This document shows, piece by piece, positions 18,359 to 26,991 of a stretch of DNA of 64,000 nucleotides. The position numbers were made by a program, and so were the translations under genes. The notes beneath the pieces were generated by a model that saw nothing but the letters and a program-made list of their open reading frames with translations, had not been told where the DNA came from and ran no database searches. The DNA comes from Maritimibacter sp. 55A14 (GTDB lineage Bacteria > Pseudomonadota > Alphaproteobacteria > Rhodobacterales > Rhodobacteraceae). Within the stretch, counting starts at the first letter, position 1. Every line of letters begins with the position of its first letter. The DNA is taken from positions 1 to 64,000 of the forward strand of contig NZ_QEYE01000007.1 of NCBI RefSeq assembly GCF_003122205.1. Reading direction: 5' to 3'.

Positions 18359-20604
18359 TCCGCGACCTCCTTTTGGACTGAGATGTCAGGCGCACGCTCC
18401 AGATCGGGAAAGAGCCGGGCAAGCTCTTCGGGCGTGAATTCGTCAACCGCCACGACTTTCTGCACGGCCTCTTCGGCGCGCTGGAGCTGGTCATATTCCG
18501 CGTCCGACAACACCCCGGCCTCGCGCGCCTTGTCCAGTGATGTGCCGAGATCCCGCAGACGTTTGGCAAGTGGTTCCGCCTCGACGACCTGTTGATAGGC
18601 GGTTGCGAGACGTCCAGGGCCACTGTCCTCGGCCGCGCGATGAAGCTGCCCGATCAACCGATCCCGTGTGGCCGAGGGGTGGTAGATCATCATCGCGCAG
18701 GCCTCGGTCAGATCATCGGTGGGGCCGCAGCCATGCGCTCCCGGTCGCAGCAACGGTCGCAGCAGCCAACCGACCCATCGGGCGGGCAGATTGGCGATGG
18801 TCTCGTCCAGCGCCCTGCCGATCCGCGCAAAGCCGGTTTCCGCCGCATAGCGCACCAACGGCAAATCCTCGGAGTGGCGCCCGTCATCCTCCCAACGTTT
18901 GAGAACGGCGGCGAGCAAGTACATCTCAGACAGCGCGTCCCCAAGCCGCCCCGAGATCATTTCCTTGCGCTTGAGCGCGCCCCCGAGGGTCAGAAGCGCC
19001 ATGTCGGCGGTGACGGCAAAGGCCGCAGACCAGCGTGAAAGACGCGCATAGATAGGGCCAACGTCGCCCGCGTTCTCGGGCACCCGTCCACGCCCTGTCC
19101 AGGCAGTCCACCAGGCGCGAAAGAAAGTGCGGGTGGAATGGCCGACATGCGCCCAGAAATGGCGGTCAAAGGCGTCGAGCGATTTGTCGGGGTCCGGCTC
19201 GCTCAATGCCTGCATTTCGTCCAGCAGATAGGGATGGGCGCGGATCGCACCCTGACCGAAAATGATCAGGGTGCGGGTCACGATGTTGGCCCCTTCCACC
19301 GTGATTCCGATGGGAAGCGCGCGGTAGTGGTTTTGCAGGTAGTTCAACCGACCGTCGATCACCGCCTTGCCCGAGTGAACATCCATCGCGTCGCCAATCG
19401 CCTCGCGCATCCGCGTGGTGGCATGGTATTTCATGATCGCCGAAATCACCGCCAGCTTGTGCCCTTCGTCGAGCGCGGCGGTGGTCAGGCGACGCCCGGC
19501 GTCGATGGTGTACGCATGGGCGGCGATGCGTGCCATCGGTTCCTGTACCCCCCCGAAGAGGCCGATCGGCAGGTCGAATTGTTTGCGAATCCGGGCGTAG
19601 GCGCCGGTGGTATGCGCTGACAGGGCCGCACCAGCCGCCGAGAGCGAGGGCAGCGAAATGCCGCGTCCAGCGGCAAGCGCGCTCATCAGCATCATCCAGC
19701 CGCGCCCGGCGTATTCGGCACCGCCAATGATATGATCGACAGGGATGAACACGTCCTTGCCCGAGGTCGGCCCGTTCATGAACATCGAGCCCGAAGGCAG
19801 ATGGCGGCGCCCGATCTCGACGCCGGGCAGATCGGTGGGCACGAGGGCACAGGTGATGCCGATCTCATCCTGTTCCCCCAACAGACCATCGGGATCGCGC
19901 AGCTTGAAAGCAAGTCCCAGCACCGTGCAAACCGGGGCCAGGGTAATGTACCGCTTGGACCAGTTGAGCCGGATGCCCAACACGGTCTTGCCCTTCCACT
20001 TGCCCTTGCAAACCACACCGTCATCAACCATCGCCGACGCGTCGGAGCCCGCTTCCTCGCTGGTCAGGCCGAAGGCGGGCAATTCCTCGCCCCGCGCGAG
20101 GCGGGGCAGCCAGTGCTGCCGCTGGGCCTCGGTGCCGAACTGAAGGATCAGCTCCCCCGGCCCGAGCGAATTTGGCACCATGACGGTCACGGCGCCCACC
20201 ACGGAATGGCTGGAGATGTAACGCACCACTTCGGAATGGGCATAGGCCGAGAACCCGAGGCCACCATGTTCCTTGGGGATGATCATGCCGAAAAATCCGT
20301 TCTCGCGCAGAAAATCCCATGCGCGCGGCGGCAGGTCGGCGGTGCGTGTGTTGATATCCCATTCGTCGAGAATGTCGCAGAATTCGCGGCACAGCCCGTC
20401 GATAAAGGCCTGCTCTTCCTCCGTGAGGCGGGGCGCCCGCATGGAGCGCAGCATGGTCCAATCCGGGTTGCCGGAGAACAACTCGGCCTCGAAATGAACA
20501 TCACCCGAGGTGATCGCCTCGGACTCGGTATCCGACAGGGTTGGCAGCACACCCCGTGCCCAGTTGAAGACGGGTTTGGTGAGATAGGTTTTGCGAAACG
20601 ACAC
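18355..20604 (-). CDS. fadE: long-chain acyl-CoA dehydrogenase
   Basis: 749 aa from GTG 20604, chosen because an unusually long polypurine ribosome-binding tract (GGAGGAGGAGGAGG) ends 4 nt before it. The central acyl-CoA dehydrogenase fold shows 'PKEHGGLGFSAYAHSEVVRY' (given whole: 20 residues), 'AFGLTSEEAGSDA', 'LNWSKRYITLAP' and 'VEGANIVTRTLIIFGQGA', and a FadE-type C-terminal extension of about 270 residues follows, ending in 'VDEFTPEELARLFPD'. FAD-dependent; it starts beta-oxidation by introducing the trans-2 double bond. First gene of the operon; a candidate promoter motif lies at 20630-20655. Confidence 0.93.
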   Translation of the reverse strand: MSFRKTYLTKPVFNWARGVLPTLSDTESEAITSGDVHFEAELFSGNPDWTMLRSMRAPRLTEEEQAFIDGLCREFCDILDEWDINTRTADLPPRAWDFLRENGFFGMIIPKEHGGLGFSAYAHSEVVRYISSHSVVGAVTVMVPNSLGPGELILQFGTEAQRQHWLPRLARGEELPAFGLTSEEAGSDASAMVDDGVVCKGKWKGKTVLGIRLNWSKRYITLAPVCTVLGLAFKLRDPDGLLGEQDEIGITCALVPTDLPGVEIGRRHLPSGSMFMNGPTSGKDVFIPVDHIIGGAEYAGRGWMMLMSALAAGRGISLPSLSAAGAALSAHTTGAYARIRKQFDLPIGLFGGVQEPMARIAAHAYTIDAGRRLTTAALDEGHKLAVISAIMKYHATTRMREAIGDAMDVHSGKAVIDGRLNYLQNHYRALPIGITVEGANIVTRTLIIFGQGAIRAHPYLLDEMQALSEPDPDKSLDAFDRHFWAHVGHSTRTFFRAWWTAWTGRGRVPENAGDVGPIYARLSRWSAAFAVTADMALLTLGGALKRKEMISGRLGDALSEMYLLAAVLKRWEDDGRHSEDLPLVRYAAETGFARIGRALDETIANLPARWVGWLLRPLLRPGAHGCGPTDDLTEACAMMIYHPSATRDRLIGQLHRAAEDSGPGRLATAYQQVVEAEPLAKRLRDLGTSLDKAREAGVLSDAEYDQLQRAEEAVQKVVAVDEFTPEELARLFPDLERAPDISVQKEVAE

Positions 20605-20629
20605 AGGGCCTCCTCCTCCTCCGTACTGT

Positions 20630-20655
20630 AACACGCGACTCCGGTCACTTGTTCC
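20630..20655 (-). promoter_or_regulatory. possible EcfG-like promoter of the fad operon
   Basis: Minus strand reads GGAAC, 17 nt, TGTT, matching the loose GGAAC-N16-18-cGTT form used by alphaproteobacterial general-stress sigma factors. The leader to the GTG start would be very short. A similar motif precedes the SpoIIAA-like gene. Many Rhodobacteraceae lack EcfG, so this may be chance. Confidence 0.25.
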
Positions 20656-20851
20656 TTTTGCGCACGTGATGGTCAGGGCCGCTGTGCCAAAGCGCGATCG
20701 CCCGACACTTGCGCGGATTCACGAAGGCGGCAACCCACCGCCAACCGAGGTGACCGGTATGGTGAAGGTCTTTCAATGCGCCCCGCAGCCCTGCGCCGCG
20801 GGACGGGTGCCGATCCTGCCCGTCATCGGGGTATCCCCGTCCGACGCCATG

Positions 20852-21175
20852 CTACTCGACCGGCAAATCGGCGGAACGCCAATCCTCCTTTCCAGCGGCA
20901 TAGTCGAGCACGTTGGTAAACCCGAGAGCCTCCATCCGTTTCGCCGCCTTGGGCGAGGCGTCGCACTCCTCGTTCATGCAATACACGATCACCTGCTCAT
21001 CCTTTTCGGCGGCAGCCTGGACGCGTTCCTCGAATTTCTCAGAACCGACGGGGATGTTGATCGCCCCCGGCAGGTGGAAATCCTCGAAACTTTCCTGCGG
21101 AAGCACCTCGATCAATTTCATCGGTTCGTGGTTGTAAATCTTCTGCTTCAGCCCGTCGCGGTCTATGGTCTTCAT
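20852..21175 (-). CDS. rhodanese-like domain protein
   Basis: 107 aa with AAAGGAGA upstream of the start. A single rhodanese fold: 'LIEVLPQESFEDFHLPGAINIP' region (residues about 21-42) and the active loop 'IVYCMNEECDASPKAA' with Cys66 as the likely persulfide-forming residue; Cys71 close by could form a disulfide with it. No membrane or signal sequence, so cytoplasmic. It probably carries sulfane sulfur or protects against oxidative or sulfide stress. Stands alone between fadE and the SpoIIAA-like gene on the same strand. The 247 bp between it and fadE contain no gene. Confidence 0.85.
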   Translation of the reverse strand: MKTIDRDGLKQKIYNHEPMKLIEVLPQESFEDFHLPGAINIPVGSEKFEERVQAAAEKDEQVIVYCMNEECDASPKAAKRMEALGFTNVLDYAAGKEDWRSADLPVE

Positions 21176-21289
21176 CGCGTTTTCTCCTTTCAGGTTCAGG
21201 CCAGTCGCTGTGGAATTCCTCCGGCGGTGCTATTGGCGGCATGAGCGAGCCATGCCGTTGCCTGCCGGATGCGGGATCAACCGGTCGTG

Positions 21290-21652
21290 TCAGGTGGCAA
21301 TGGCCCATGCGCGCGCATCGTCGAGCTCATCCATCAGAAAGAACTCGACCTCGGCGCCGGTCAGTTTCCGTGACGCACCGACGCCGGCTTTTTCGCCATC
21401 CGTTTGCCCGACCACCGCAACCCGCCTGAAGTCATTGTGATGGCGGACATCGAATTTCAGGGCCTTCCAAAGCGCCTCCAGTTTCCAACTTTTCTGATCG
21501 TCGAGGATGATCACCGCATTCAGGGCGCCGTCTGCGCCCTCGATGAGTTGCTCCAGTTCGGGAGTCGCGGCGTCTTGATCCTCCGGCGACAGCTCGCCGC
21601 CGATACGCATTGTAACGAGATTATGTGCTGGTTCTTGTCCGATCTCGATCAT
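21290..21652 (-). CDS. SpoIIAA-like (STAS-fold) protein
   Basis: 120 aa, preceded by AAGGGAG. It begins 'MIEIGQEPAHNLVTMRIGGELSPEDQ' (first residues only quoted in part) with a central 'AVIILDDQKSWKLEALWKALKFDVRHH' region and 'RRVAVVGQTDGEK', the pattern of the small SpoIIAA-like/SEC14-related family found widely in proteobacteria. These proteins bind hydrophobic ligands or act in stress responses; the molecular role is not established. Neighbours are a rhodanese and ligD, which fits a stress-related gene group. A GGAAC-N16-AGTT element lies 38 bp upstream. Confidence 0.75.
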   Translation of the reverse strand: MIEIGQEPAHNLVTMRIGGELSPEDQDAATPELEQLIEGADGALNAVIILDDQKSWKLEALWKALKFDVRHHNDFRRVAVVGQTDGEKAGVGASRKLTGAEVEFFLMDELDDARAWAIAT

Positions 21653-21689
21653 CAGGAAGCTCCCTTCATCAGTCCGTCTCTTTATCGGA

Positions 21690-21714
21690 AACTCCGCAAA
21701 GTCGCATGTGTTCC
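21690..21714 (-). promoter_or_regulatory. possible EcfG-like promoter of the SpoIIAA-like gene
   Basis: Minus strand GGAAC, 16 nt, AGTT; the spacing to the start codon at 21652 is appropriate for a promoter with a short leader. Same caution as for 20630-20655. Confidence 0.3.
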
Positions 21715-22075
21715 ATCCTATCGAACCGTGCGATCAATCACCGAGCGTCCGTGCGCCCTCGTCCTGAGCGTCCCCGGTGACCGTGGTTCCGGCCGGAACC
21801 TTCCTTGTCCATTGGCGTTGGTCGTTTGGAAACGTAGAGGTTGGCGGGATGTCGAACGCTATGTCATGAAACGCCTTCGCGCGCCCGATGGCAGTTGGAT
21901 AACGATATCGTCACGCACGGTCACGCGTGCGGCCTAGGTGGCGCTGGAAGTCACCTGGAGTTGCCCAGGGCGTCGCTCATCGGCGCCGGGCAAGTGCGAG
22001 AAGCCCACTGCCGGCGCAAATCACGCCAGTGGTCCGGCTGGACAAAGCGGCAGCGACAAGGCGATGGGCCGGCGC
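21715..22075. other. intergenic region without recognisable gene
   Basis: About 360 bp between the SpoIIAA-like gene and the ligD stop. One interrupted inverted repeat around 'ggttccggccggaacc' (21785-21800) is visible; otherwise nothing supported. Confidence 0.4.
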
Positions 22076-24520
22076 CTAGCTTTTTGACCAGTCCTCCAGC
22101 TTCTCGACCACGCCGGACCCGACGCCGCTGACCTCTGCCCGATCCAGCGGACAGGGCCGGGACAGACGATCCCCGATGTCGCCGACATGAAAGCCATCGG
22201 GCCGGTCGAGCTTGCCCAGTTCGTCCCAGGTCACCGGTACCGCAATGGCAGCGCCGGGACGGGCGCGCAGCGAATAGGGCGCGATGGCCGTGGCGCCGCG
22301 CTCGTTGCGCAGCCAGTCGATGAAGACGCGGCCCTTGCGCTTGGATTTAGACATGGTGGCGGTATAGCGGTCGGGGTGACGGTCCACGAGGCTTTGGGCG
22401 AAGGCGCGGGAAAAGTTCTTCACCGGCTCCCAGCCCGCGATCCGGCGCAGCGGAACGATCACGTGGATGCCCTTGCCGCCGGTCACCATCGGTGCACAGT
22501 CCAGCCCCACCGCCGAAAGCCCCTCGCGCACGTCCTGCGCGGCCGCCACGACATCGGAAAATCCGAGTCCCTCGTCGGGGTCCAGATCGAAGACCATGCG
22601 GTCCGGCCGCTCGATCCGGTCGCGCGCTGCGCCCCAGATGTGGAATTCCAGCGTCCCCATCTGCGCCGCGCCGATCAGCCCCGCGGCGGAACTGACATAC
22701 ATGTAATCCGCCGTTTCGCCGTCCTTTTCCTCGATCGGCATGGTTTTCACGTCGTCGGGGAAGCCCTTGCCCGCGTGTTTCTGAAAGAAGCATTCGTCCT
22801 CGATGCCGGCGGGGCAGCGCAGCAAGGACAGGGGCCTGTCGCCGGAGTGCTCCAGCATCCGGTCCGCCACGGTCGCGTAATAGTCGGCAACGTCACCCTT
22901 GCTTAGACCGGCATCGGGATAGACGGTGCGGCCCGTGCTGGACACACGCACCCCGCCGATCCATTGCTCCCCACCCTCGGTGTCGGTCTCTGCCTCCGCC
23001 TTTGCACTCACGTCGCGGGCCTCCTTGTCTTCGCGCAGGCCCCGGTAGACGCCGTGGCGAATCCGGCCTTCGCTGGTGAATTCGGTGTAGTCCGCCTCGA
23101 CCACAAGCCGGGGCGTGACCCAGTGTGCGCCCTTCGTCTCGGACGGCAAATCGCCGTCGAACGGTGTCGTCTTGCGCGCCAGCCGCTTCAGCGCGGCGTG
23201 CAGGGCGTCGAAATCGTCCTCGTCGAACCCGGACCCGACCCGGCCGCGATAGACCAGGTCCCCGCCCTCGTAACTGCCCAGGATCAGGGACGAGAACGGC
23301 CGGCCCTTCTTGTCCGAAGGCGACCAGCCCGCCACCACGAATTCCGCCCGGCGGACACATTTGGACTTGATCCAGCTTGTGCCCCGGCCACCGCGATATG
23401 GCGCGTCGATGCGTTTCGACACGATCCCCTCGCCGCCCGCTTCGCACATGGCGTCCAGCGCGGCGGCGCCGTCACCCTCGATCACCGGGCTCAGGCGCAG
23501 CGGCCCGCGCGGCGGCAGGCCACCGAACAGCGCCTCCAGCGCCTTGCGCCGGTCGGACAGGGGCTCGTCCGTCAGGTTGTCGCCGTCCAGCGCCAGACAG
23601 TCGAAGGCGTAGAAGGTCAGCGGATCGCCCGCCTTCAGCGCCTTTTGCAGGGTCGAGAAATCGCCGCCTCCGCGGCCTGCGATGACCTCGCCGTCGATCA
23701 GCGCCGCGGCGCAGTCCAGCGCCGCGGCGGGCGCGCAAAGTACGCCGAACCGGTCCGACCAGTCCTTGCCATTCCGGGAGTACAGCCGCACGCCGCCCTT
23801 GCCGATGGCCATCAGACAGCGATAGCCGTCGAACTTCGGCTCGTGCTGCCAGGCGTCGCCCTCGGGCGGGGCGTCCTTCAGCGTGGCCAGTTGCACCGCG
23901 CGGAACCGGGGCAGCGGCTTGGCGTGCTCGGCGGGCCTCGCGGGCGCGTGGTCCTGCGCGATGGCGCGCATTCCGCGCCCGGTGGTCACGCTTGTCTTGT
24001 GTTTGTTGACCAGCGCATCGTCGCTGCGCCCGGCGAATTCGTCACGCTCCTTTATCAGCAGCCAGTTCTCGCGTTCCTCGCCGCTCTTGCCGCGCATCCG
24101 GATCAGCGCCCAGCCGCCCTTCATCCGTGCGCCATGCAGGCGGAAATGCAGTTTGCCTGCCTTCAACCCCTCTTCGGGATCGTGCAGCGGCTCCCACCAG
24201 CCATCGTCCCATAGCATGACGGTGCCGCCGCCGTATTCGTCTTTCGGGATCGTGCCTTCGAACCCGCCGTAGGATACCGGGTGATCCTCCGTCCGGACCG
24301 ACAGGCGCTTTTCGGACGGGTTCGCCGACGGCCCCTTTGTCACCGCCCAGGACAACAGCACGCCGTTCCATTCCAGCCGGAAGTCGAAGTGCAGACGGCT
24401 CGCGTCATGCTTTTGAACCACGAAGCACAGCCGGTCGCCGCCGGCCCCGATCAACTCGGCGCGGGGTTCGGGGGTGACGTCGAAGTCGCGCTTCTTCTCG
24501 TAAGTTTCCAGCGATCTCAT
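22076..24520 (-). CDS. ligD: ATP-dependent DNA ligase D (NHEJ)
   Basis: 814 aa with the three LigD modules in the order phosphoesterase-ligase-polymerase. Phosphoesterase: 'KHDASRLHFDFRLE' and 'DHPVSYGGFEG' (residues about 38-88). Ligase: 'EPKFDGYR' with the adenylated Lys229, then 'EGIVSKR' and 'TSWIKSK'. Polymerase/primase: from about residue 520, including 'YPDAGLSKGDVADYY' and the metal-binding 'FDLDPDEG'. It repairs double-strand breaks together with Ku. The ATG overlaps by ATGA the end of a ku remnant (24517-24716), so ku was the original upstream partner and is now lost here. Activity would depend on a Ku encoded elsewhere. Confidence 0.95.
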   Translation of the reverse strand: MRSLETYEKKRDFDVTPEPRAELIGAGGDRLCFVVQKHDASRLHFDFRLEWNGVLLSWAVTKGPSANPSEKRLSVRTEDHPVSYGGFEGTIPKDEYGGGTVMLWDDGWWEPLHDPEEGLKAGKLHFRLHGARMKGGWALIRMRGKSGEERENWLLIKERDEFAGRSDDALVNKHKTSVTTGRGMRAIAQDHAPARPAEHAKPLPRFRAVQLATLKDAPPEGDAWQHEPKFDGYRCLMAIGKGGVRLYSRNGKDWSDRFGVLCAPAAALDCAAALIDGEVIAGRGGGDFSTLQKALKAGDPLTFYAFDCLALDGDNLTDEPLSDRRKALEALFGGLPPRGPLRLSPVIEGDGAAALDAMCEAGGEGIVSKRIDAPYRGGRGTSWIKSKCVRRAEFVVAGWSPSDKKGRPFSSLILGSYEGGDLVYRGRVGSGFDEDDFDALHAALKRLARKTTPFDGDLPSETKGAHWVTPRLVVEADYTEFTSEGRIRHGVYRGLREDKEARDVSAKAEAETDTEGGEQWIGGVRVSSTGRTVYPDAGLSKGDVADYYATVADRMLEHSGDRPLSLLRCPAGIEDECFFQKHAGKGFPDDVKTMPIEEKDGETADYMYVSSAAGLIGAAQMGTLEFHIWGAARDRIERPDRMVFDLDPDEGLGFSDVVAAAQDVREGLSAVGLDCAPMVTGGKGIHVIVPLRRIAGWEPVKNFSRAFAQSLVDRHPDRYTATMSKSKRKGRVFIDWLRNERGATAIAPYSLRARPGAAIAVPVTWDELGKLDRPDGFHVGDIGDRLSRPCPLDRAEVSGVGSGVVEKLEDWSKS

Positions 24521-24716
24521 CGGGCCTTCCTGCGACGTCCGCCGGACGTGCCGTCCTTGCTTTGCTCAAGGCTCTTTTTCACCGCGTGCAGATTCTGCGG
24601 GGGGTGACGGTTTCAGTCTCGCGCCGTGGAGCGGGCGTGTCGAGCACATCCGTATCTGCCATGTCACCGTCAACGCGCGCTGGCGCGGTGCGGTTCCCGC
24701 GCCCCCTCCGCCAGGA
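24517..24716 (-). pseudogene. ku C-terminal remnant
   Basis: On the minus strand 'NLHAVKKSLEQSKDGTSG' followed by 'GRRRKAR' and TGA overlaps the ligD start. A [hydrophobic]-x2-A-[LV]-[KR]-x-S-[LI]-E helix plus basic tail is the usual end of bacterial Ku. Upstream, 'DTPAPRRETETVTP' reads in a neighbouring frame, as if one base were lost. Everything before about 24716 is replaced by a glycosyltransferase fragment. The tail is short and poorly conserved, so the call leans on its position next to ligD. Confidence 0.5.
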
Positions 24717-25037
24717 TCAGACGAAGTCGCGCGCCAGCCAGGCCAGGATCAGTAGATCGAAGTTTCGGGCCACGATGACGTCCGCAGACTTGAGATCGCG
24801 TCGCGCCCCGTAGGCGGGCCGAAGCGCCCGCACGAGGCCAAGCAGCCGTTTGCCGTAGCTCTCGTTCGGCACGCACCCCAGGTCGGTGTTCGCCCAGTTC
24901 GGCACGAAGCCCGCGTTCATGTTGCCGCGCCGAAACGCCAGACTTTGCACGTCGTGGCCGAGCTGCAGCAAGCTGCGGATACGGCGGATCTGCGACGCCT
25001 CGTTGAGGTCGAAAGCAAAGACGACGACACGTGCCAT
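24717..25037 (-). pseudogene. truncated GT4-like glycosyltransferase (N-terminal part)
   Basis: 106 aa starting 'MARVVVFAFDLNEASQIRRI' and continuing 'LGHDVQSLAFRRGNMN' and 'SADVIVARNFDLLILAWLAR', which is the N-terminal Rossmann domain of a GT4/GT-B glycosyltransferase (acceptor-binding side). Full-length relatives are usually 350-400 aa; the frame ends at a TGA right at the junction with the ku remnant, and the nucleotide-sugar-binding domain is missing. It therefore marks the right edge of the inserted 13-24.7 kb block. The 250 bp upstream (25038-25290) contain a GC-rich palindrome near 25070-25085 but no gene. Confidence 0.65.
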
Positions 25038-25290
25038 GACCGATCCATCTCGTCTGCGAACACCGGCGCGTGCGCCGGCAAGTACCGCCCCCCCTTATTT
25101 GGTGGCGTCATGCCAGCGCAAGATTCCGGCTCTTGGTCGAGGGAAACTGGCGGATACCAGCTTGGTGCAGCCGTGTTCCCGCTCGCGACGCCGGATCGGC
25201 ACCGTCCGAAACGAACCGGCATTGGCGCATCGACGAAATCACCCGGAGAGCGAATCCGGGTTGCGCCCATGCCCCGCCCATGAAGGCATG

Positions 25291-26169
25291 TCATTCGGCC
25301 TCAGCCGCCTCGTTCCCCTCCGCTCGCAGGGCAACGACGGACTCGAACCAGTCGAGCGCATCTGCGCTCCACGTCTTGGGAACGCCGTGCCCGCCTGCCG
25401 TCAGCCACAAGGTGACCGAACCGGACCGGCAATTTTCCCAGCTCTTCTGCCAGATATTTCCCGTGGTGCGGTTCTCCGATGCGCTCACCATGCACCCGTT
25501 GACCCGCCGCCACAGATCCAGCGCCTTGAAGAGATTGCCCTGCACGAAATCCAGGCCGTTGAATGTCACCTCGCGGCCTTCCACCGGCACCAGCCGGTCG
25601 CCGAATCCATGCGTGTGCAGCAGATGCACCGGGCCGGCGCAGCTTTCGTGCATCGGCTCCCAAAAACCGCCCGACACGGCCGCGAAAGCCGCAGCACTGC
25701 CCGGCGACGCACAGGCGAAATCCCAGACCATCGACCCGCCGCGCGAGAAACCGGCGACCAGCACCCGGCCACCGTCGAGCCTGAAGCGCGCCACCGCATC
25801 CGTCAGAACCGCGTTGAGGAAACGCACATCGCCGCGCGGCCAGTCATGGCCGTCATTGACCGCCCAATCCAGGTTCCTGGCATTCGCGATGTCCGGCTGC
25901 CCGTCCGGCGCCAGAACGGCATAGCCACGGGTCGTGAAGCCGGCGACAAAGGCCGTGTTGGCGAGGACGCCATGCCCGGAACGCCCGTACCCGTGCAGCC
26001 AGAGCACGACAGGCGCGCCCTGCGGATTTGCCGGCAACGCCACATGATACGCCCCGCCTGCGACCTCGCACGCCCGGTCCGGCGCGCCGCAGGTCCGGTC
26101 CGCCCAACCGGGGCCGCCAAGGGCGACGATCAGCAACAGGTAGCCGGTTAACGTCGCCAGACGCCACAT
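25291..26169 (-). CDS. secreted PHB-depolymerase/feruloyl-esterase-like alpha/beta hydrolase
   Basis: 292 aa with a signal peptide ending near 'GGPGWA-D' (residues about 1-23). The alpha/beta-hydrolase motifs are the nucleophile elbow 'GFSRGGSM', the acid in 'THGFGDRLVPV' and the His in 'TAGGHGVPK'; 'VVLWLHGYGRSGHG' gives the oxyanion region. This is the LpqC/polyhydroxybutyrate-depolymerase-like esterase family, whose members often remove acetyl or feruloyl groups from polysaccharide. Located next to polysaccharide and export genes, so glycan de-esterification is more likely than storage-polymer breakdown. Divergent from the sulfotransferase at 26355 across a 185-bp region that should hold both promoters. 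Confidence 0.8.
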   Translation of the reverse strand: MWRLATLTGYLLLIVALGGPGWADRTCGAPDRACEVAGGAYHVALPANPQGAPVVLWLHGYGRSGHGVLANTAFVAGFTTRGYAVLAPDGQPDIANARNLDWAVNDGHDWPRGDVRFLNAVLTDAVARFRLDGGRVLVAGFSRGGSMVWDFACASPGSAAAFAAVSGGFWEPMHESCAGPVHLLHTHGFGDRLVPVEGREVTFNGLDFVQGNLFKALDLWRRVNGCMVSASENRTTGNIWQKSWENCRSGSVTLWLTAGGHGVPKTWSADALDWFESVVALRAEGNEAAEAE

Positions 26170-26354
26170 CGCGCGATCCTTCCACGGATCATGGGAACGC
26201 TGTGTCGACCATGCGCCAAACCGGGCCGATAATCAATTTCGACGCCGAACCGTGCGCCGTGGTCACGGCCCGCCCGCATGCCCCCGCAAAACATGAGACG
26301 TAAGGCCCATGTCGGTGTAGGATGATCTCCGGGCGCGCAGCCAAGGGGGAAATC

Positions 26355-26978
26355 ATGTCACTTCAGGTTATCAGCTTCGGCTTCGGCCGGACCGCGACGA
26401 TGTCGCTGCGCATGGCGCTCGAGGAGATCGGCCTCGGGCCCTGCTATCACATGGAGACGGTTCTCGAAGACATGACCGGCCGGGTGCCGCACTGGAACGC
26501 GGCGCTCGATGGCCAGCCCGACTGGGACGCAACCTATGCGGGCTTCGCCTCGGCCGTGGACTGGCCGACCGCCGCCTTCCATACCGAGTTGCTCGACGCC
26601 TTCCCGGAGGCAAAGATCATCCTCTCCACGCGCAGCCCCGAAAGCTGGTATGCTAGCATTTCCCAGACCATCCTGGCCGTGCTCGCCGCGCCCGAGAAAT
26701 GGCCGCCCGACCAGAAGGACTGGCTCGACATGGTCTCCCGCGTCGTGATCGACCGCAGCCTCGGCGGACGGACCGACCCGGAAGCGGCTATCGCCACCTT
26801 CAAGGCCCATGAAGCCGCGGTCAGGGCGGCGGTCCCGGCCGACAGGCTGCTCGTCTTCGAGGCGCGCGACGGGTGGGAACCGCTCTGCGCCTTCCTCGGC
26901 AAGGAGGTGCCCGACACGCCCTATCCACGCTCCAACTCGCGCGAGGAATTCTTCGCCCTGCTGGCCGGCGAGGGGTGA
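26355..26978 (+). CDS. sulfotransferase family protein (Sulfotransfer_4 type)
   Basis: 207 aa; AGGGGG lies 7 nt before ATG 26355. 'VISFGFGRTATMSLRMALEE' (residues 4-23) contains the phosphosulfate loop GxGRTxTxSL, and 'IILSTRSPESWYASIS' (about 87-102) the 3'-phosphate site with Arg and Ser. 'CYHMETVLED' and 'DAFPEAKI' are also typical of this short bacterial/eukaryotic family. The short length is normal for it. It converges with the HlyD-like gene, 13 bp away. Acceptor unknown; in this replicon a glycan or glycolipid is likely. Confidence 0.8.
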   Translation: MSLQVISFGFGRTATMSLRMALEEIGLGPCYHMETVLEDMTGRVPHWNAALDGQPDWDATYAGFASAVDWPTAAFHTELLDAFPEAKIILSTRSPESWYASISQTILAVLAAPEKWPPDQKDWLDMVSRVVIDRSLGGRTDPEAAIATFKAHEAAVRAAVPADRLLVFEARDGWEPLCAFLGKEVPDTPYPRSNSREEFFALLAGEG

Positions 26979-26991
26979 GGCGCCGGGCGCG

